A DNA stretch of 64,000 nucleotides from the NCBI RefSeq assembly GCF_004331465.1, contig NZ_SJKB01000004.1, forward strand, positions 434,001 through 498,000, given 5' to 3'. A model generated the notes under the pieces. The model did no database searches, was not told where the DNA came from, and was given only the letters and a program-made list of their open reading frames with translations. The position numbers were made by a program, and so were the translations under genes. The stretch's first letter is position 1; every line of letters starts with the position of its first letter. This document shows positions 42,906 through 52,293 of the stretch, one piece after another. Source of the DNA: Kribbella pittospori (GTDB lineage: Bacteria; Actinomycetota; Actinomycetes; Propionibacteriales; Kribbellaceae).

Positions 42906-44132
42906 TCACGGAAGGTGGGCGCAGTGGACGTCCAGGTCCCAGAGGATGACGGACAACGCGTACGGGCTGATCGTGTGCTCGCCATGGGTGGCGTCCTCGA
43001 GCAGCTCCCAGTGGCCGTTCGACTCGTTGCTGACGGCATCGGTGCCGATGACGGCGATCCGCTGCCGGACGGCGGCCTCGTAGGAGCGGTGGCCGACCCC
43101 GTTGAAGCAGCACTCGTCGAACCGGTTGAGGATCTGCATCTGCCGGCGGTGCCGCCCGACCGCCGCCAGTGCGTAGAGGTCAGGGAAGTCGGCCAGGCCG
43201 TAGAACCCGGGCTGCATGTCCTGCCGCTGCTCCCAGTCTCCGCGGGTCGGGCTGGGCTTCGGTGAGCCTGGCCGGACGAAGAACGGCAGCGATCCGGCAG
43301 TCGGATACGACCGGGTGATGCGTGGATCGAGGGCCGGGTAGATGGTCGTCGCCCAGCCGCCGCCGGACAGGCCGACCATCTGCACGGACGACGGCCGGTA
43401 GGTCTTCTGGACGTAGTTCATCGACACCGCGAGCGGCTCCAGGAACAGCGCGAGCGGCGAGTAGTTCACGGACTCCCACTGCGGGAGATCGTTGTGCGAC
43501 GGCTGCAGCTGCACCGACGGGTCGGCCGGGTCCTGGATGGTCTTCGGGTTCCAGTGGTAGAAGGGCATCGCGAACAGCAGCACCGTGTAGCCGTGATCGA
43601 GCAGCCCCTGCGCCACCCGCTGCATCGTGTCGAGCGGCTCGCCGTGCCCGTTGTGGTAGAACGCGACCCGGCTGTGGTTGCTCCGCGTCGGCTCGAGGAC
43701 GAAGACGGTTGCGACGTACCCGAATGGCATCGCCACGTCGAGGCGGTCGTACCGGCGTACGCCGGTGAACGCGGGCAACTCGGCCGGCACACCGACGTCC
43801 CGTCGTACTGTCGGAAGACCGGTCGGCATGACCCCGGTGTCCTTCCAGACCTGGGCGACCAGCTGCGGGCGGAGCGCGTCGGCGTCCGCGGCGGTGTGGA
43901 TCTTCATCAGGTCCTCGACGTCGACGCCGACAACCACCTCGGGCAGAGTCTTGTACACCGCAGCGTGGGCGGCCGCGATCTCAGCGTTGACCGGCGCGAC
44001 GGGGCGCGGTGCCGGGCGGCCCGCAGGCGCAGCGGGTGTCTCAGCGGACGCAGTAGCCGGCCAGCCGGTTGCGGTGGTGGCGGTCACGGCGAGAGCTCCT
44101 CCGAGCACGGATCTGCGATTGACGATGCTCAT
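42906..44132 (-). CDS. Tat-exported alpha/beta hydrolase (possible pectin esterase)
   Basis: 408 residues. MSIVNRRSVLGGALAV is a twin-arginine signal, followed by an Ala/Pro-rich linker to about residue 50. The hydrolase domain has HNGHGEP, the nucleophile elbow VGLSGGGWATT, and a late GTDAVSNESNGHWELLED followed by THGEH (His), so Ser-Asp-His can be drawn. I do not place it in a named carbohydrate-esterase family. It ends 3 bp from the convergent GH28 gene and lies 6 bp after the SGNH-pectinesterase stop, so both are in one operon. An acetyl- or feruloyl-type esterase on pectin is the likely role, as inference. Confidence 0.75.
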   Translation of the reverse strand: MSIVNRRSVLGGALAVTATTATGWPATASAETPAAPAGRPAPRPVAPVNAEIAAAHAAVYKTLPEVVVGVDVEDLMKIHTAADADALRPQLVAQVWKDTGVMPTGLPTVRRDVGVPAELPAFTGVRRYDRLDVAMPFGYVATVFVLEPTRSNHSRVAFYHNGHGEPLDTMQRVAQGLLDHGYTVLLFAMPFYHWNPKTIQDPADPSVQLQPSHNDLPQWESVNYSPLALFLEPLAVSMNYVQKTYRPSSVQMVGLSGGGWATTIYPALDPRITRSYPTAGSLPFFVRPGSPKPSPTRGDWEQRQDMQPGFYGLADFPDLYALAAVGRHRRQMQILNRFDECCFNGVGHRSYEAAVRQRIAVIGTDAVSNESNGHWELLEDATHGEHTISPYALSVILWDLDVHCAHLP

Positions 44133-44138
44133 TCTGGT

Positions 44139-46574
44139 TCACCTTTCGGGGCGGGGGACGACCGGGTGCCAGCCGCCGAAGACGGACGACGGGTCGCGCA
44201 GTTGCGCCGCCTCGTCGTCGCCGAGCTGCCGGGAGCACGCCAGTCGTGAACTGGTGTCGATCGGGCGGCCGTTGAGGTCGGTGCTGTGGTACTCCCAGAA
44301 CCGGATCTGACCGGCGGCCGCGCAGTCGTTGGGGCTGGTGATCTGGAAGCCGGTCGTCTTCACGTGGCTGTCCATCGCCGAGTCGATGAAGACGACCTGG
44401 CTGGTCGGGAACCGGCTGAGCTCGGCCCGCGCGAGGAACACGCTGTCGTCGGGTACGTCGGGAGCCCGGGTCAGCCGGACGCGGACGAAGATGTTGCCGG
44501 GACCGTTGTCGACGTTGCGGACCTGGTTGTAGTAGCCCTCGTGCAGCGCCTTCAGCTCCGAGTCCTGCAGGAAGACTCCGCCGGTCCCCCAGACGAAGTC
44601 CACATCGCCCTCGATGTAGCTGTCGGTCACGAAGGCCTGTCCCTGCAGCCGCAGGCTGTCTTGGTACCCGAGGATCCGGACCCGGGCGAGCACGATCCGG
44701 TTTCCGTTGCCGAAGAAGGCCTCGGCCTGGGACCCGCGGTACGGCGTGAGGTTCTGCACGGTCACGTCCGTCATCGTGAAGTCGTCGGCGAACACGCCCA
44801 TCGCGGATCGCCAGCAGTTGAAACGATCCGACTGCGGGATGACGCGGCGCTGACAGTACGCCTGCTCGATCGGCACGTTCGCCATCGCGGAGTCGCCGTT
44901 CAGCAGGTTGTTGTTCGGGTAGCCGATCACGGTCCGGCCGGCGCCCGCGCCGGTGATGGTGATCCCGGGCTTGGTCGGCGGAACCCAGACCAGCTCGCGG
45001 TAGAGGCCCGGCGCCACATCGATCGTCGCTTTGTCGCCGTCGGCCACGAAGTCGATCGCGGCCTGGACCGTGCAGAAGTCCGCGTGACCGTTGCCGTTGA
45101 CACTCAACCGGCTGTCGGTCCTCGGGTCCGGCCGGCTCCGGAACGTCCAGCCCTTCGTGATCCCGGGATGGCCGACGACGAACCCTGGATCGACCGTCAC
45201 GTAGTACGCCTGCCCAGGAGCGAGCCGCTGATGCGGATGGACCGAGACGGTCCGCCCGTCGACGACCACCGGCTGGTACGTCCACGTGTGCAGCTGACCG
45301 AAGTCGGTCCGCGCGTCACCGACCGAGCGGTGGTACGACGTGAGGTCCGCGAGGTCGATCGTGTCGACGACTTCGCCGCCGGCTGTGTGGATCTGAAGCT
45401 TGCCACGGACACCGAGTCGGACCGGCCCGCGGAAGGTCATCGTCAGCGGGGTGTCCGAGCAGGTGGCACCTCTCGGAGACACGTTGGCGGCGTCACCGGA
45501 GCTGCTCGGGCGCCAGCCCGTGAGGTGTTCGAGCACGGTGGTGAGCTTGGCGGCTGCGACCTGATGGCCCTGGACGTTGGGGTGGGTGCTGCCGTTGTAG
45601 TCGTCCGGTCCGAGCCAGCCGGTTGTATCGACGTACACGATCTTGTGGTCCTTCGCGGCACGGACGGCGGCGGCGATGTCGGCCGCGTGCGTGCCGTTGA
45701 AGGGGCGCAGAGCAACGATCAGGGTGTGCGGATCGGCGGCGCGGATCGTGCGGAGATAGGCGAGGTACGCCGGGGTGAATTCGGCGCTGTTGTAGGCGGC
45801 GTCATTCGTGCCGAAGTTGACGACGACCGCACCGGGGTCGATCGGCTCGGCTGGGAAGCCGGCCAGGTTCCAGCCGAACGAGTCCGCCGCCGCACCGACG
45901 TTGCCGTGACCGGGCTGAAGGATGCCCTGCTTGCCGAAGCCGACCTGGTTCGTGTCCGCGCCGAACGCCTCGCCGACCAGGTGCGGGTAGCTCTTGCTGC
46001 CGTCGGCGCAGTCGCTGCCGAGCTCCGCACACAGCGCCATCACGCCCTGGGTGATCGAGTCGCCGTAGAACTCGATCCGATGCTCGGCCGTGGTCGGCAG
46101 CGGGACAAGCTGCGCCAAGGGAGCCAGTTCGATCTTCTCGAGGACGACGCCGGACTGCAGCGGCACCGTCCAGCGGTTCGCGTACTCGTCCACGTCCTTG
46201 ACCATGATCTCGGCCGTGTGCGCGAACGCCGGATCGAGTCCCTCGGCGAACACCTTGTGATCCTCGTCGACCTTCACCAGGACGGGATCGCCGCCGTCGA
46301 TCGCGACGTACAGCTGGGCCGGGCTCGTGATCGCCTCGGTGTCGAACCAGGCGCCGAGCCGGTCGCCGGTGAAGCGGAATCGCAGCGACGAGCCGGAGTT
46401 CACCGTGATCGCCACGTCGTCGTCGCGGCCCCAGTGACCGTCCAGCTCGATCCGCGGATCGAACGGTCCGAACGTCGCCGGATTGTCCGCGGCGGCCGCC
46501 GTACCGGCGGGCACGATCAGGGTTGCGAGGCCCAGCAGGACGGCCAGGCAGAGGCTCAAGAGGCGGTTTCTCAC
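44139..46574 (-). CDS. bifunctional secreted SGNH esterase-pectin methylesterase (CE8) fusion
   Basis: 811 residues from GTG 46574 (GAGGAG 7-12 nt upstream). Signal peptide LLSLCLAVLLGLATLIVPAG. Residues 35-160 are a beta-sandwich and 160-370 an SGNH domain with EFYGDSITQG (Ser), VNFGTNDAAYN and STHPNVQGH (Asp-His), a plan like CE2 acetylesterases. Residues 380-480 are a linking beta-domain. Residues 480-780 are a pectinesterase beta-helix with GYQDSLRLQGQ and DVDFVWGTGG, containing the two catalytic Asp residues, plus the Gln in the first motif. One chain could remove both acetyl and methyl esters from homogalacturonan. Each activity is inferred from motifs. The operator at 46625-46638 precedes it. 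Confidence 0.9.
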   Translation of the reverse strand: MRNRLLSLCLAVLLGLATLIVPAGTAAAADNPATFGPFDPRIELDGHWGRDDDVAITVNSGSSLRFRFTGDRLGAWFDTEAITSPAQLYVAIDGGDPVLVKVDEDHKVFAEGLDPAFAHTAEIMVKDVDEYANRWTVPLQSGVVLEKIELAPLAQLVPLPTTAEHRIEFYGDSITQGVMALCAELGSDCADGSKSYPHLVGEAFGADTNQVGFGKQGILQPGHGNVGAAADSFGWNLAGFPAEPIDPGAVVVNFGTNDAAYNSAEFTPAYLAYLRTIRAADPHTLIVALRPFNGTHAADIAAAVRAAKDHKIVYVDTTGWLGPDDYNGSTHPNVQGHQVAAAKLTTVLEHLTGWRPSSSGDAANVSPRGATCSDTPLTMTFRGPVRLGVRGKLQIHTAGGEVVDTIDLADLTSYHRSVGDARTDFGQLHTWTYQPVVVDGRTVSVHPHQRLAPGQAYYVTVDPGFVVGHPGITKGWTFRSRPDPRTDSRLSVNGNGHADFCTVQAAIDFVADGDKATIDVAPGLYRELVWVPPTKPGITITGAGAGRTVIGYPNNNLLNGDSAMANVPIEQAYCQRRVIPQSDRFNCWRSAMGVFADDFTMTDVTVQNLTPYRGSQAEAFFGNGNRIVLARVRILGYQDSLRLQGQAFVTDSYIEGDVDFVWGTGGVFLQDSELKALHEGYYNQVRNVDNGPGNIFVRVRLTRAPDVPDDSVFLARAELSRFPTSQVVFIDSAMDSHVKTTGFQITSPNDCAAAGQIRFWEYHSTDLNGRPIDTSSRLACSRQLGDDEAAQLRDPSSVFGGWHPVVPRPER

Positions 46575-46624
46575 GGTGGTCTCCTCGCGCGGACCGCCGT
46601 GGCAGCTGCCCGGGGCGGTGGGCG

Positions 46625-46638
46625 GGTAATCCTTTTCC
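46625..46638. promoter_or_regulatory. second operator motif, copy A (SGNH-pectinesterase)
   Basis: GGTAATCCTTTTCC, matching GGTAAANNTTTTCC at all but one position, lies 51 bp upstream of the SGNH-pectinesterase gene. The same motif in inverted orientation occurs at 46704-46717 and 52173-52186. Confidence 0.6.
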
Positions 46639-46703
46639 TCGGCTACCGTCGCAGCGCTTCGGGGCTGCGTCAAGACCTTGGCGGGCAGAATCGGCGCGAA
46701 ACG

Positions 46704-46717
46704 GGAAAAGGTTTACA
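46704..46717. promoter_or_regulatory. second operator motif, copy B (lacI 2)
   Basis: GGAAAAGGTTTACA fits GGAAAANNTTTACC except at the last base. It lies upstream of the second lacI gene in the divergent region shared with the SGNH-pectinesterase, consistent with autoregulation. Confidence 0.6.
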
Positions 46718-46764
46718 TCACTGTGGTGGCAGCGATCGTGGCGCGGACATGGTCCAATGATCCG

Positions 46765-47784
46765 GTGAGAAAGCCGACCAGCGACCGTGCGTCCGCCGGC
46801 CGGGCCACGATCCACGACGTGGCCCGGCTCGCGGAGGTGTCGACGGCGACCGTGTCCCGGGTGCTCAGCGGCGGCAAGCCGGTCTCGCCTCAGGTGGCGG
46901 ACCGGGTGCGCGCCGCCGCGCAGGAGGTCGGCTACCGGCCCAACCCTGCGGCGCAGACGCTGTTGCGCGGCAGCAGCCAGACCATCGGCGTCGTCGTACC
47001 CGATCTGGGCAACCCGTACTTCGCCGAGATCCTCAAGGGCATCGCGGCCGAAGCCGCCGGCGACGGGCATCACACGCTCGTGGCCGGGACCGAGGAGGAT
47101 CCGGAGCAGGAGTACCGGTCCGCGATCGAGCTCGCGCGCTGGGTCGACGGTCTGCTGCTGTGCGCGCCGCGGATGAGCGCTCCACAGCTCAAGGAGGTCG
47201 CCGAGGCCAGCCGCCGACTGGTACTGATCAACCGGGTACTGCGGCACCCGTCAGTGGGAGCCGTGGTCGTCGACTACCACCATGGCATCCGGGAGCTGTG
47301 TGCCCACCTGGCGTCGCTCGGCCACGAGCGAATCGTCTACCTGGAAGGGCCGTCGACCGCTTGGTCCGATCAGCAACGGCAGCGTGGCTTCCGCGCGGCC
47401 GGTCTGCCTGTGACCCGAGTCGCGTGCGGCTCGTCCCTTCGTGACGGGTATGCGGCGGTCGACGAAGCGTTGACTCACGAACCGACCGCGCTGATCGCCT
47501 TCAACGATCACGTCGCTGTGGGCGTGCTGAGCCGGCTGCGAGAGCTCGGTGTCACGGTGCCGGACGACCTGTCCGTGGTCGGTGTCGACGACGCTCCGAT
47601 GAGTGCCCACACCGACCCCGGACTCACGACGTACGCCGTCTCGACGGTGGAGCTGGGCCGCCAGGCATGGCAGCACTTCAGTCCCACCGCCTCGACGGCG
47701 ACCACTCATCTGTCGGGCGAACTGGTGGTCCGGGGATCGACGGCCCGGCCGCGACGGCGTCGTACGGTCAAGCCTTCGCGGTGA
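46765..47784 (+). CDS. LacI-family transcriptional regulator 2
   Basis: 339 residues from GTG 46765. In-frame starts further upstream would include the operator copy at 46704-46717, so the shorter form is preferred, though no good ribosome site is visible. HTH: IHDVARLAEVSTATVSRVLS, with hinge AAAQEVGYRPNPAAQTLLRG. Effector domain: IGVVVPDLGNPYFAEILKGI, HLASLGHERIVYLEGPS, LIAFNDHVAVGVLSRL, LSVVGVDDAPMSA. It resembles regulator 1 in the effector domain, so the two may be paralogs with different ligands. The 3' end overlaps the convergent GH78 gene by 17 bp. It is the likely reader of the GGAAAANNTTTACC sites, as inference. Confidence 0.92.
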   Translation: MRKPTSDRASAGRATIHDVARLAEVSTATVSRVLSGGKPVSPQVADRVRAAAQEVGYRPNPAAQTLLRGSSQTIGVVVPDLGNPYFAEILKGIAAEAAGDGHHTLVAGTEEDPEQEYRSAIELARWVDGLLLCAPRMSAPQLKEVAEASRRLVLINRVLRHPSVGAVVVDYHHGIRELCAHLASLGHERIVYLEGPSTAWSDQQRQRGFRAAGLPVTRVACGSSLRDGYAAVDEALTHEPTALIAFNDHVAVGVLSRLRELGVTVPDDLSVVGVDDAPMSAHTDPGLTTYAVSTVELGRQAWQHFSPTASTATTHLSGELVVRGSTARPRRRRTVKPSR

Positions 47785-50437
47785 AGCTGTAGGTGCCTGC
47801 GCCGACTCTGCACACCTGCTGACCCAGTGGTTGTCCGGACTCGCGGACCGAGTCGGGGTCAGGGGTTGGGACGTGGATCGTCGCGGTGGCTCCTGGCGGT
47901 ACGACGACGTCCAGGCGCAGTACGCCGTCGGTGATCTCCCAGCGAGTGGAGACTCTGCCTGTCGGTGTGTCGTAGGAGCCTTGGGCCCAGGTCAGGCGGC
48001 CGCCACGGCGCGGTCTGATCACGAGGTCCCGGAAACTGACCGACTCCGGTGACTGGCTGATGCCGGCCACGTCGGCGTAAAGCCATTCGCCGACCGAGCC
48101 GAGCGAGTAGTGATTGAAGGAGTTCATCGCGACCGGGCCGAAGCCGTTCTCCTCGGTCCAGCCGTCCCAGCGCTCCCAGATCGTCGTCGCGCCGTGCTTG
48201 ATCGAGTACCCCCAGGACGGATTCCTGTCGTCGTGCAGCAGGTCGTACGCGAGGTCCGCGTGCCCGTACTTCGTCAGGATCGGGCACAGCAGCGCGACTC
48301 CAGCGAACCCGGTCGTCAGTGATCGGTCCCTCTGCTCCAGGTCAGCGACGAGGTGCTTGACCGCCGCATCCTCCTCGGGCAGCAAGCCGAACGCCAACGG
48401 CAGCAGATAGCCGGTCTGGGTCTCGCCACGGATCTTGCCCTCGGCGTCAACGAACTCCTTCCGGAACGCCTGCGCAATCCGCTCCCACAGCTCGCCGTAC
48501 GTCGCGGCTTCGTCCTCGAGACCGAGGACTCGCGCAGCCGCGGCGGTGAACTCGACGCTGCGGGCGAAGTACGCCGTTGCGAGGACATCCCGGTCGGTGC
48601 TGACTCCAACCTGGAGCCAGTCGCCGTAGTGGCCGCTGGTGCGGTTGCGCCAGATCAGGTCGGGGTTGGCGCGGTGGACGTAGTCGACCCAGCGGCGCAT
48701 CGACGGCCAGGCCTTTCGCAGTACGCGGTCGTCGCCGTACATGCGGTAGAGCGTCCACGGCACGATGGTCGCCGCGTCGGCCCACGCGGGTGTGCCGTGG
48801 CGTCCTGTGATGACATGCGGGATGACATCGGGGATCGCGCCTTCGTCGGTCTGTGCCGTGGCGAGGTCGGCCAGCCAGTTGTCGAAGAACGTGAGGACAT
48901 CGGCCTGGTACGCCGCGGTGGGCAGGAAGATCTGCGCGTCGGCGGTCCAGCCGAGTCGCTCGTCGCGTTGCGGGCAGTCGGTCGGGACGCTGACGAAGTT
49001 GCCGCGCTGACCCCAGCGGATGTTGCTCAGCAACTGGTTGACACCCGCATCGGAGCACTCGAAGCGCCCGGCGACCGGAGTGTCTGAGTGCAGGGCTCGA
49101 CCGGTCACGTCCTCCGTCGTCAGCTCACCCGGGTAGCCGTCGATCTCGACGTACCGGAAGCCGTGGACGGTGAAGATGGGTTCGAAGTACTCCTCTGCGG
49201 CACCGGCGCTGACGAAGTAGTCGGTGGCATCCGCGGTGCGGAGATTGGCGGTGTAGAGCTCTCCGTCGGACTCGAGCATCTCGCCATGTCTCAGGCGGAT
49301 GCGGTCGCCTGCCTGTGCGCCGCGGATGCGGAGCCGGACGCGGCCGGCGATGTTCTGGCCGAGGTCGACGATGAAGCGGCCGTTGCCGCGCGCGGTGACC
49401 TCGGTGGCCGGTAGGTCCTCGGTGACGCGGACTGGTTCAGTCGTTGCGGCGATCAGGGTCGACGGGTCGGCGCCCATGTCGCCCACGGGCGCCCAGCCGG
49501 TGGCGTCGTACCCGGGGCTCGACCAGTCGCCGAGCTCGAGCCTGGCGTCGTACGACTCCCCCATCAGCAGGTCGGCGAACCGGATCGGGCCGGGGCGTTC
49601 GACCCAGCTGCCGTCCGTCGCGACGACGGTGCGGGAGCCATCCGGGTGGTCGACGACGAGTTGCGCGAGCAGTTGCGGCTTCTTGCCGTAGTGGTGTGCG
49701 TGACTGCGGGTGTCCCAGCCGACGTACCCTGACCACCAGCCCTCACCGAGCACCGCACCGATGACGTTCTTGCCCTCTCGCAGGAGGTGCGTGACGTCGT
49801 ACGTCTGGTAGGCGAGGCGCTCGCGGTAGTCAGTCCATCCGGGCGTCAGCTCGTCTGCTCCGACCCGCTGACCGTTGGCGCTGAGCTGGTACAGGCCGTG
49901 TGCTGTTGCGTAGACGCGGGCTCTGGCGACCGGCTGCTTCAACTCGAAGGAGCGGCGGTAGTAGCGCGGCGGTGCGATGGTGGCCTGGCGCACCGACCGT
50001 GGCTCCGCGCGGTCGACCGGTGGTTCGAACTTCGGATCGGTGTCGTAGTCGTGCTCCAGCCAGTGCGCCTCCCACTCCTCTTTGTTGAGGAGACCGGTGG
50101 CAAACGTTGCCGACGTCTCGGACTGGTCGCCGGCGGCGTCCCGGACCTCCAGCGTCCACACGTAGTCGGTCTGCGACGTGAGCGGCGCGCCACCGTGGTC
50201 GACGTATGTCCGGTCGTCGGTCCGCCAACCGGAGTCCCATACCTGTACGCCGTCACGCAGCAGACGGACGCGGAACGCGTCCTGCCGATCGCCACGCACC
50301 GGTGACGCCAGCCGCCAGCTCAGCCGCGGCCTCGCTGTCCCGATGCCGAGTGGGTCCGCCCGGTGCTCGCAGCGGAGGTCGTACGGCGTCAGCGCTTCGA
50401 CTGTCGGTGGATCGGTCAGCAGCCAGCCAGATGTCAC
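47768..50437 (-). CDS. GH78 alpha-L-rhamnosidase, cytoplasmic
   Basis: 889 residues from GTG 50437, overlapping the upstream stop (GTGA) and with GGAG 8 nt upstream; a GTG at 50446 is an alternative. The bacterial rhamnosidase plan is complete: N-terminal beta domains (LRCEHRADPLGIGTARPRLSW, VYATAHGLYQLSANG), the (alpha/alpha)6 catalytic domain with DCPQRDERLGWTADAQ carrying the general acid Glu, TTIWERWDGW with the second Glu, and a C-terminal sandwich. There is no signal peptide. It releases L-rhamnose from oligosaccharides taken up from rhamnogalacturonan. It is cotranscribed with the GH127-like gene and controlled through copy C of the second operator motif. Confidence 0.95.
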   Translation of the reverse strand: MTSGWLLTDPPTVEALTPYDLRCEHRADPLGIGTARPRLSWRLASPVRGDRQDAFRVRLLRDGVQVWDSGWRTDDRTYVDHGGAPLTSQTDYVWTLEVRDAAGDQSETSATFATGLLNKEEWEAHWLEHDYDTDPKFEPPVDRAEPRSVRQATIAPPRYYRRSFELKQPVARARVYATAHGLYQLSANGQRVGADELTPGWTDYRERLAYQTYDVTHLLREGKNVIGAVLGEGWWSGYVGWDTRSHAHHYGKKPQLLAQLVVDHPDGSRTVVATDGSWVERPGPIRFADLLMGESYDARLELGDWSSPGYDATGWAPVGDMGADPSTLIAATTEPVRVTEDLPATEVTARGNGRFIVDLGQNIAGRVRLRIRGAQAGDRIRLRHGEMLESDGELYTANLRTADATDYFVSAGAAEEYFEPIFTVHGFRYVEIDGYPGELTTEDVTGRALHSDTPVAGRFECSDAGVNQLLSNIRWGQRGNFVSVPTDCPQRDERLGWTADAQIFLPTAAYQADVLTFFDNWLADLATAQTDEGAIPDVIPHVITGRHGTPAWADAATIVPWTLYRMYGDDRVLRKAWPSMRRWVDYVHRANPDLIWRNRTSGHYGDWLQVGVSTDRDVLATAYFARSVEFTAAAARVLGLEDEAATYGELWERIAQAFRKEFVDAEGKIRGETQTGYLLPLAFGLLPEEDAAVKHLVADLEQRDRSLTTGFAGVALLCPILTKYGHADLAYDLLHDDRNPSWGYSIKHGATTIWERWDGWTEENGFGPVAMNSFNHYSLGSVGEWLYADVAGISQSPESVSFRDLVIRPRRGGRLTWAQGSYDTPTGRVSTRWEITDGVLRLDVVVPPGATATIHVPTPDPDSVRESGQPLGQQVCRVGAGTYSFTAKA

Positions 50438-52170
50438 CAGGACCACTCCGTCTCGGGTCGGTGGAGTTCGTAGTCACGCAGACCGCCGGCGTGTTCCGGC
50501 CGATCGCCGTACATGGGCCGGGACCGGCCGGGCGGGTCGATCGCGACCACGTCGTCGCCACGCCAGGTGGTCCGGAATTCGTTGCCGGCAGCAAACTCGG
50601 TGGTGGTCTGCTCGACCATCGGGAAGGTCACTGTGATCCGCTCCCCTGGCTGCGGCTGCGGGATCGAGAGGTAGCCGTCCGGCGCCCAGATGCGCTCGGC
50701 GCCGGTGCGTGTCTCGTCTCCTCGGTTGAGCGTCAGCCGCGCATACCCCGCCCACTCCGGGATGCGGACACGCAGCTCCTCCACCGGCTCGTTGATGTGG
50801 AGCTCGACCTTGCCCTCCACGGGCAGGTGGCTCACGACGTCGACGGCGTGGTGCGCGCGGGTGAGGAGCAGGTTGACGCGGGTCACGTCGGCGTTGCCGG
50901 TGACGATGCTGTTCCACGCCCAGAAGAGTCCGCGGACGCCGGAGCCGACGCAGCACGCCTGTACGTCGTTGGTGTGGCCGCGGCCCAGCGGTACGTCGGA
51001 CACGTAGTCGTTCGGAGCGCCGTACCCGCAGAACGCGCCGAGGACGCGCTCGCCCACATCGACGTACGTCCGCCAGCCCGGCTCGTCACCCGAACGGTCC
51101 GGAGCGGACTCCACCCAGCTCACATCGCGCAGCTGCGACGCTGCCAGGTGGTTGCGGACGAACCGCTCCACCACCGACCAGTACGACGTCTGTCCGCTGG
51201 CGGCGAGCGTCGTACCCAGTCCGATGAGGTCGACGAGTGAACAGGTCTCGTGCTCGTAGCGCTGGTCGGCCAGGTCACCTGGGGTCCAGCCGAACCTGGT
51301 GGCCTGAGTGAGCACCCAGTCGTAGCTGCGTCTGGTGAACTCGGTCAGACCGTGGTCGCCGGTGTGCCTGGCGAGTCTGGCGAGTCCCTCCAATGTGCCG
51401 ACGCGGGTGTGGAAGTGGCCGCTGCGGTATGCGCGGGCCCGGTTGAAGCTGCCGTCCGGGAGGAACACGCCGCTCTTGTCGACGATGAGGCGGGCGAACC
51501 ACTCGCAGAGCTCGAGAGTGTCGCTGTTGCCGGTCGCCTGGTGGTAGCGCAGCAGCGGCATGATCAGGCGGCCGGAGAACGACGCGGGGTCGGGCGCTAG
51601 GTGCAGGTCGATGGCGTTCGAGGAGGGCCAGCCTTCGGTCGTGTACTCCGAGGCCGGGTAGAACCAGACGTCGCGTTCCTTGATCGCGATCCGCTTGAGG
51701 GCTGCGATCTGTGCGTCTGCTGCCTTCTGCGCTTCCGGATCGCCAGTGGCGACGACTGTGGTCGTCAGGGCGAGCAAAGTGGCGCGCTGGTCGATCAGGT
51801 TGGCGTTCGGCAGCCAGTGACCGCGGGGGTGGACGCGGCGATAGGTCAGACCGTCTTCACCTAGCAGTGCGAAGAGGGTCTGGCGGTAGCGGTCGGCGAT
51901 CGCGACCCAGTGTGGGTCCCACTGCGGGTTGCCGTGGGGGGTGCTCTCCTTGCCGCCGGTCATCTGGCGGGCCAGGAGGATCGCGTCGGTCAGACGGCCG
52001 TGGCTGGAGCCGTAGTCCCAGTCGCCGTGGTCCAGCCGGGCCGGACGGGACAGCAGGTTCGCGCTGAAGAACGGGATGCCGTCCAGGTCGTCGTCGGCCA
52101 GACCGGTCACCGCGTTCATCGCCAGCGCGGCCCGTTCCTCGAGCAGCAGGGTCGCCGGGATCGTCGCCAT
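50434..52170 (-). CDS. GH127-like (DUF1680-related) glycoside hydrolase
   Basis: 578 residues from ATG 52170; an AAAGG lies 9 nt upstream, inside the operator. The family metal/catalytic set is visible: ETC in YEHETCSLVDLIGLG and a Cys pair in QACCVGSG, corresponding to the Glu, Cys, Cys, Cys zinc site of GH127 beta-L-arabinofuranosidase, where one Cys is the nucleophile. The rest is an (alpha/alpha)6 barrel (RLIMPLLRYHQATGNSDTLE) and a C-terminal beta domain. There is no signal peptide. GH127 members cut beta-L-arabinofuranosides, and one is known to act on aceric acid in rhamnogalacturonan II; the bond cut here is not proven. The stop overlaps the GH78 start. Confidence 0.78.
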   Translation of the reverse strand: MATIPATLLLEERAALAMNAVTGLADDDLDGIPFFSANLLSRPARLDHGDWDYGSSHGRLTDAILLARQMTGGKESTPHGNPQWDPHWVAIADRYRQTLFALLGEDGLTYRRVHPRGHWLPNANLIDQRATLLALTTTVVATGDPEAQKAADAQIAALKRIAIKERDVWFYPASEYTTEGWPSSNAIDLHLAPDPASFSGRLIMPLLRYHQATGNSDTLELCEWFARLIVDKSGVFLPDGSFNRARAYRSGHFHTRVGTLEGLARLARHTGDHGLTEFTRRSYDWVLTQATRFGWTPGDLADQRYEHETCSLVDLIGLGTTLAASGQTSYWSVVERFVRNHLAASQLRDVSWVESAPDRSGDEPGWRTYVDVGERVLGAFCGYGAPNDYVSDVPLGRGHTNDVQACCVGSGVRGLFWAWNSIVTGNADVTRVNLLLTRAHHAVDVVSHLPVEGKVELHINEPVEELRVRIPEWAGYARLTLNRGDETRTGAERIWAPDGYLSIPQPQPGERITVTFPMVEQTTTEFAAGNEFRTTWRGDDVVAIDPPGRSRPMYGDRPEHAGGLRDYELHRPETEWSW

Positions 52171-52172
52171 GA

Positions 52173-52186
52173 GGAAAACCTTTACC
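52173..52186. promoter_or_regulatory. second operator motif, copy C (GH127-GH78 and divergent apiose-type operon)
   Basis: GGAAAACCTTTACC, a clean match to the motif, lies immediately upstream of the GH127-like ATG and overlaps its ribosome site. It is 108 bp from the divergent dehydrogenase start, so it could also affect that operon. Confidence 0.65.
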
Positions 52187-52293
52187 CCCAGGCGGGGCGA
52201 TGTCAACGGGCTATCCACAGATTGGCGGATCGGCCTTGTTTTCTTGAGGTTTCCCGGCGGAGACTGGCGGGACCCGATCGAAGGAGAATGCTG

